From contig JAFAPG010000200.1 in the NCBI GenBank assembly GCA_019247235.1, positions 1-6,890 on the forward strand: a DNA stretch of 6,890 nt, read 5' to 3'. Below are positions 5,038 to 6,890 of the stretch, piece after piece. The position numbers and the translations under genes were made by a program. Source of the DNA: Acidobacteriota bacterium. Lineage in GTDB: Bacteria > Acidobacteriota > Terriglobia > Terriglobales > Acidobacteriaceae. The notes beneath the pieces were generated by a model. That model was not told where the DNA came from. It saw only the letters and a program-made list of their open reading frames with translations, and did not search any database. The first letter of the stretch is position 1, and the number at the start of each line of letters is the position of its first letter.

Positions 5038-6348
5038 ATGTCGACAAAAGAGCATAAACCGGCATCGCTGTTGATTCGTGGCGGGCGCGTCATTGACCCT
5101 CTGGCACGTGTGGATGGGCTCATGGATGTCCTGCTCCGGGACGGGCAAGTGGTTGAGCTTGGTCCAGTGGGCAAAGTTCGCGGAGGGGCGGAGGAAAACT
5201 TCGATGCCCGTGGGCTGATTGTAGCTCCCGGCTTCATTGATTTGCATGTGCACCTGCGCGAACCTGGCCAGAGTTACAAGGAAACCATTGCTTCGGGCAC
5301 GGCAGCGGCAGCTTCGGGGGGCTTCACCTCGGTTTGCTGCATGCCGAACACAACGCCGGTGCTCGATTCTCCCGAGTGGGTAACCTGGGTACGGCAGCCG
5401 CAGCGCGGGGCTGTGGTGAATGTTTTTCCCGTAGCCGCGGCCACTCAGGCAAGTAAGGGAGCGGTGCTCACGGATTTTCGCGCTCTGCAACGGGTGGGCG
5501 CGGTGGCGGTTAGCGACGACGGAAAACCGGTTCTCAATGAAACCACCATGCGCGACGCCTTGCGGGCTTCCGCGGAGATCAACTTTCCTGTTATTCAGCA
5601 TGCCGAAGACACTCGGATCACGCAGAACTGTTCGATGAACGAAGGGCGCGCCTCCTTCCGCTTGGGACTTCGCGGGATGACGATCGCAGCCGAGGCTGCC
5701 ATTGTCGATCGAGACGTTCAACTAGCGCAGCAATTCAACGGGGCGCGGTTGCACCTGGCGCATGTCTCGACTGCCGAGGCGTTGAAATCGGTGCGCCGGG
5801 GAAAACGCAATCGTGCACGCGTGACCTGTGAGGTGACACCCCACCATTTCTCTCTTACCGACGCCGATATCCGCGGCTACGATGCAAATTTCAAGATGAA
5901 TCCGCCCTTGCGATCCTCTGAAGATCGACAGGCGCTGGTTGAAGCGCTCAGCGATGGGACGGTCGATGCCATTGCCAGCGATCATGCGCCACACGCGCTG
6001 CATGAGAAGATCATCGAATTTGAACGGGCCGCCTTTGGCATTACCGGACTAGAAACCGCTCTGGGGCTGGCTATCACCGTTCTCCACCTACGTCACCAGA
6101 TTCCGCTCGAGCGCATCATCGAGCTATTCACCTCGGGGCCCGCCCGGGTGGTTGACCTGCGGGGCCGCGGAGCCCTGCTGCGCGGAAGTCACGCCGATCT
6201 CACAATCTTTGATCCAAAGAAGCGTTGGACCTTTGAGGCGGCGAAGTCTCGCTCCAAATCCCACAATACTCCCTTTGACGGATGGCAATTTACAGGGAAA
6301 GTCGTGGCCACAATTGTGAGCGGCAAGGTCATTTATCGCGCGGCCTGA
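5038..6348 (+). CDS. pyrC: Dihydroorotase, type I, apparently active
   Basis: Zinc amidohydrolase that cyclises N-carbamoyl-L-aspartate to dihydroorotate, step three of UMP synthesis. The 436-residue length is typical of type I enzymes (about 420-430). An N-terminal beta segment (LLIRGGRVIDP) and a C-terminal one form the usual composite side domain around a TIM barrel. Metal and substrate residues are all in place: HVHLREPG (H70, H72, R74), SDDG (D160/D161), QHAED (H188), LAHVST (H242), TPHH (268-270 region), KMNPPLR (286-292) and ASDHAPH (D315). ERAAFGITGLETAL and NTPFDGW are further family signatures. It is therefore not one of the inactive DHOase-like subunits that accompany ATCase in some proteobacteria. 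It starts 4 bases after pyrB without a Shine-Dalgarno, implying coupled translation and perhaps a PyrB-PyrC complex, as known from Aquifex; that complex is an inference here. Confidence 0.97.
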   Translation: MSTKEHKPASLLIRGGRVIDPLARVDGLMDVLLRDGQVVELGPVGKVRGGAEENFDARGLIVAPGFIDLHVHLREPGQSYKETIASGTAAAASGGFTSVCCMPNTTPVLDSPEWVTWVRQPQRGAVVNVFPVAAATQASKGAVLTDFRALQRVGAVAVSDDGKPVLNETTMRDALRASAEINFPVIQHAEDTRITQNCSMNEGRASFRLGLRGMTIAAEAAIVDRDVQLAQQFNGARLHLAHVSTAEALKSVRRGKRNRARVTCEVTPHHFSLTDADIRGYDANFKMNPPLRSSEDRQALVEALSDGTVDAIASDHAPHALHEKIIEFERAAFGITGLETALGLAITVLHLRHQIPLERIIELFTSGPARVVDLRGRGALLRGSHADLTIFDPKKRWTFEAAKSRSKSHNTPFDGWQFTGKVVATIVSGKVIYRAA

Positions 6349-6613
6349 GGCAGAGGATCCGCGGAGGCCGTCAGCAGGCGAGGCGCTCAACAGCAACTTC
6401 GAGGCTACCGTGAAGAGGCAGACAGAATTGTGACACCCGTGGCCCCAGGACCATGGCTTTGCCAAGCGATTCCGCGATCGAAACCCTGGGGAGTTCTTGC
6501 CTAAACTCTGAGCGGTCTTCGAGCCATAAGGGAATAATCCGCGTTTCCCCATTTCTGCCGTAAGGACGTGGTTCACCTCGAAGTTTTCAAGCGGCGTGGG
6601 TTTGGCAAAACGA

Positions 6614-6619
6614 TAGAAT
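6614..6619 (+). promoter_or_regulatory. Possible -10 box TAGAAT of the permease gene
   Basis: TAGAAT matches TATAAT at five of six positions and lies 18 bases before the ATG at 6638. The implied transcription start is about 6626, leaving a short leader that contains the Shine-Dalgarno. No good -35 is found at normal spacing (the nearest candidate, TTTTCA at 6584-6589, is 24 bases away), so support is weak. Confidence 0.28.
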
Positions 6620-6626
6620 CAGCGGC

Positions 6627-6630
6627 GGAG
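6627..6630 (+). promoter_or_regulatory. Shine-Dalgarno GGAG of the permease gene
   Basis: GGAG sits 7 bases before ATG 6638, the normal distance. It supports this start over the overlapping frame that begins at 6568. Confidence 0.6.
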
Positions 6631-6637
6631 AATCCGA

Positions 6638-6890
6638 ATGCACACCTTACTCGGGGATTTTGTGTACAGCATTCGCAGGCTGAGCAAGAGCCCGGGATTC
6701 TTGGCCGTATCCGTGATCACACTGGCGATCGGGATCGGTGCGAATACTACGATTTTCAACGCCGTCGAGGCTGTACTGCTGCGGCCTCTGCCATTTCCTA
6801 ACGCCGATCAAATCGTCATCGTTCGCGAGGCCAGCGACAGGAATAAATCCATAACTCGCAACCCCATGCTCGCAACCAGCCTCGACTGGA
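6638..6890 (+). CDS. ADOP-type ABC transporter permease (MacB/FtsX family), N-terminal part
   Basis: The first 84 residues of a gene that continues past the right edge. The sequence shows the standard opening of MacB-like permeases: an amphipathic DFVYSIRRLSKSPGF (7-21), then the first transmembrane helix with ITLAIGIGANTTIFNAV (27-43), then LLRPLPFPNADQIV (47-60). The large periplasmic domain begins after that. This exact opening is characteristic of the acidobacterial duplicated orphan permeases, proteins of about 800 residues that often occur without an adjacent ATPase gene. Roles in efflux of antimicrobials or in envelope transport are suggested for the family, and the substrate is unknown here. 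ATG 6638 is favoured by the Shine-Dalgarno 7 bases upstream and by alignment to the family's usual N-terminus. The frame stays open to the edge, and there is no sign of damage in the visible part. Confidence 0.9.
   Translation, partial: MHTLLGDFVYSIRRLSKSPGFLAVSVITLAIGIGANTTIFNAVEAVLLRPLPFPNADQIVIVREASDRNKSITRNPMLATSLDW

Larger units (their letters stand above)
6349..6637. other. Spacer between pyrC and the permease gene
   Basis: No gene is supported in these 289 bases. CGGCCT (6341-6346) and AGGCCG (6365-6370) could pair across the pyrC stop, but the loop is 18 bases and no T-run follows, so it is not a convincing terminator. A 36-codon frame from ATG 6453 to TAA 6561-6563 has no recognisable sequence and no suitably spaced Shine-Dalgarno. 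The right end holds a possible -10 (6614-6619) and a Shine-Dalgarno for the permease. Confidence 0.6.

Noticed and set aside
4972..5721. 249-codon open frame on the - strand
   Set aside because: It is antisense to pyrB/pyrC, which have full sets of catalytic motifs; long antisense frames are common in GC-rich genes.
6341..6370. CGGCCT/AGGCCG inverted repeat as the pyrC terminator
   Set aside because: The stem is 6 bp with an 18-base loop, overlaps the stop codon, and has no T-run after it.
6453..6563. 36-codon small gene in the pyrC-permease spacer
   Set aside because: No recognisable sequence, only a weak AGGA placed 2 bases before the ATG, and no supporting context.
6124..6576. 150-codon - strand frame spanning the pyrC end and spacer
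   Set aside because: More than half is antisense to pyrC, and the part in the spacer shows no domain or start signal.
6568..6801. 77-codon + strand frame near the right edge
   Set aside because: It overlaps the permease gene in another frame; the permease frame carries clear family motifs and a proper Shine-Dalgarno.

Overview
The window looks like chromosomal DNA of an acidobacterium. The clearest marker is the partial gene at the right edge. It encodes the N-terminus of a MacB/FtsX-type permease of the acidobacterial 'ADOP' style (..SPGF.., IGIGANTTIF, LLRPLPFP). A moderately GC-rich base composition fits, as do two poorly characterised genes (a small lipoprotein and a zinc-ribbon membrane protein) of a kind I associate with soil Acidobacteria. 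The phylum assignment is an inference. All supported genes lie on the + strand. I see no rRNA, tRNA, CRISPR array, insertion sequence or prophage gene.

Layout. (1) 1-280 is non-coding or holds an unrecognisable gene tail; it has short palindromes and a -10-like box directly before the first gene. (2) 281-2134 encodes an exported two-domain GH3 beta-N-acetylglucosaminidase (NagZ type). It is followed after 16 bases, with a strong Shine-Dalgarno, by a 188-residue lipoprotein of unknown function (2151-2717); the two probably form an operon. (3) 2770-3450 encodes a small membrane protein with an N-terminal four-cysteine zinc ribbon. (4) 3520-6348 is a compact pyrimidine cluster, pyrR-pyrB-pyrC, with gaps of 5 and 4 bases. 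It supplies the PRPP-binding regulator/uracil phosphoribosyltransferase, aspartate carbamoyltransferase and an apparently active type I dihydroorotase, which are steps two and three of UMP synthesis plus their likely regulator. (5) 6349-6637 is a 289-base spacer with a possible promoter. (6) 6638 to the edge is the start of the ADOP permease.

Translation signals form a pattern. Only the lipoprotein and the permease have a good Shine-Dalgarno. The nagZ, zinc-ribbon and pyrR starts lack one, but each has a TATAAT-like hexamer ending 7-10 bases before the start codon, which suggests leaderless or nearly leaderless mRNAs. pyrB and pyrC also lack a Shine-Dalgarno and are probably translationally coupled to the gene before them. 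If pyrR is leaderless, the classic PyrR leader-attenuation mechanism has no room in front of it.

I do not see a convincing previously undescribed multi-gene system. The open questions are the two uncharacterised proteins, the apparent leaderless starts, and how this pyr cluster is regulated.
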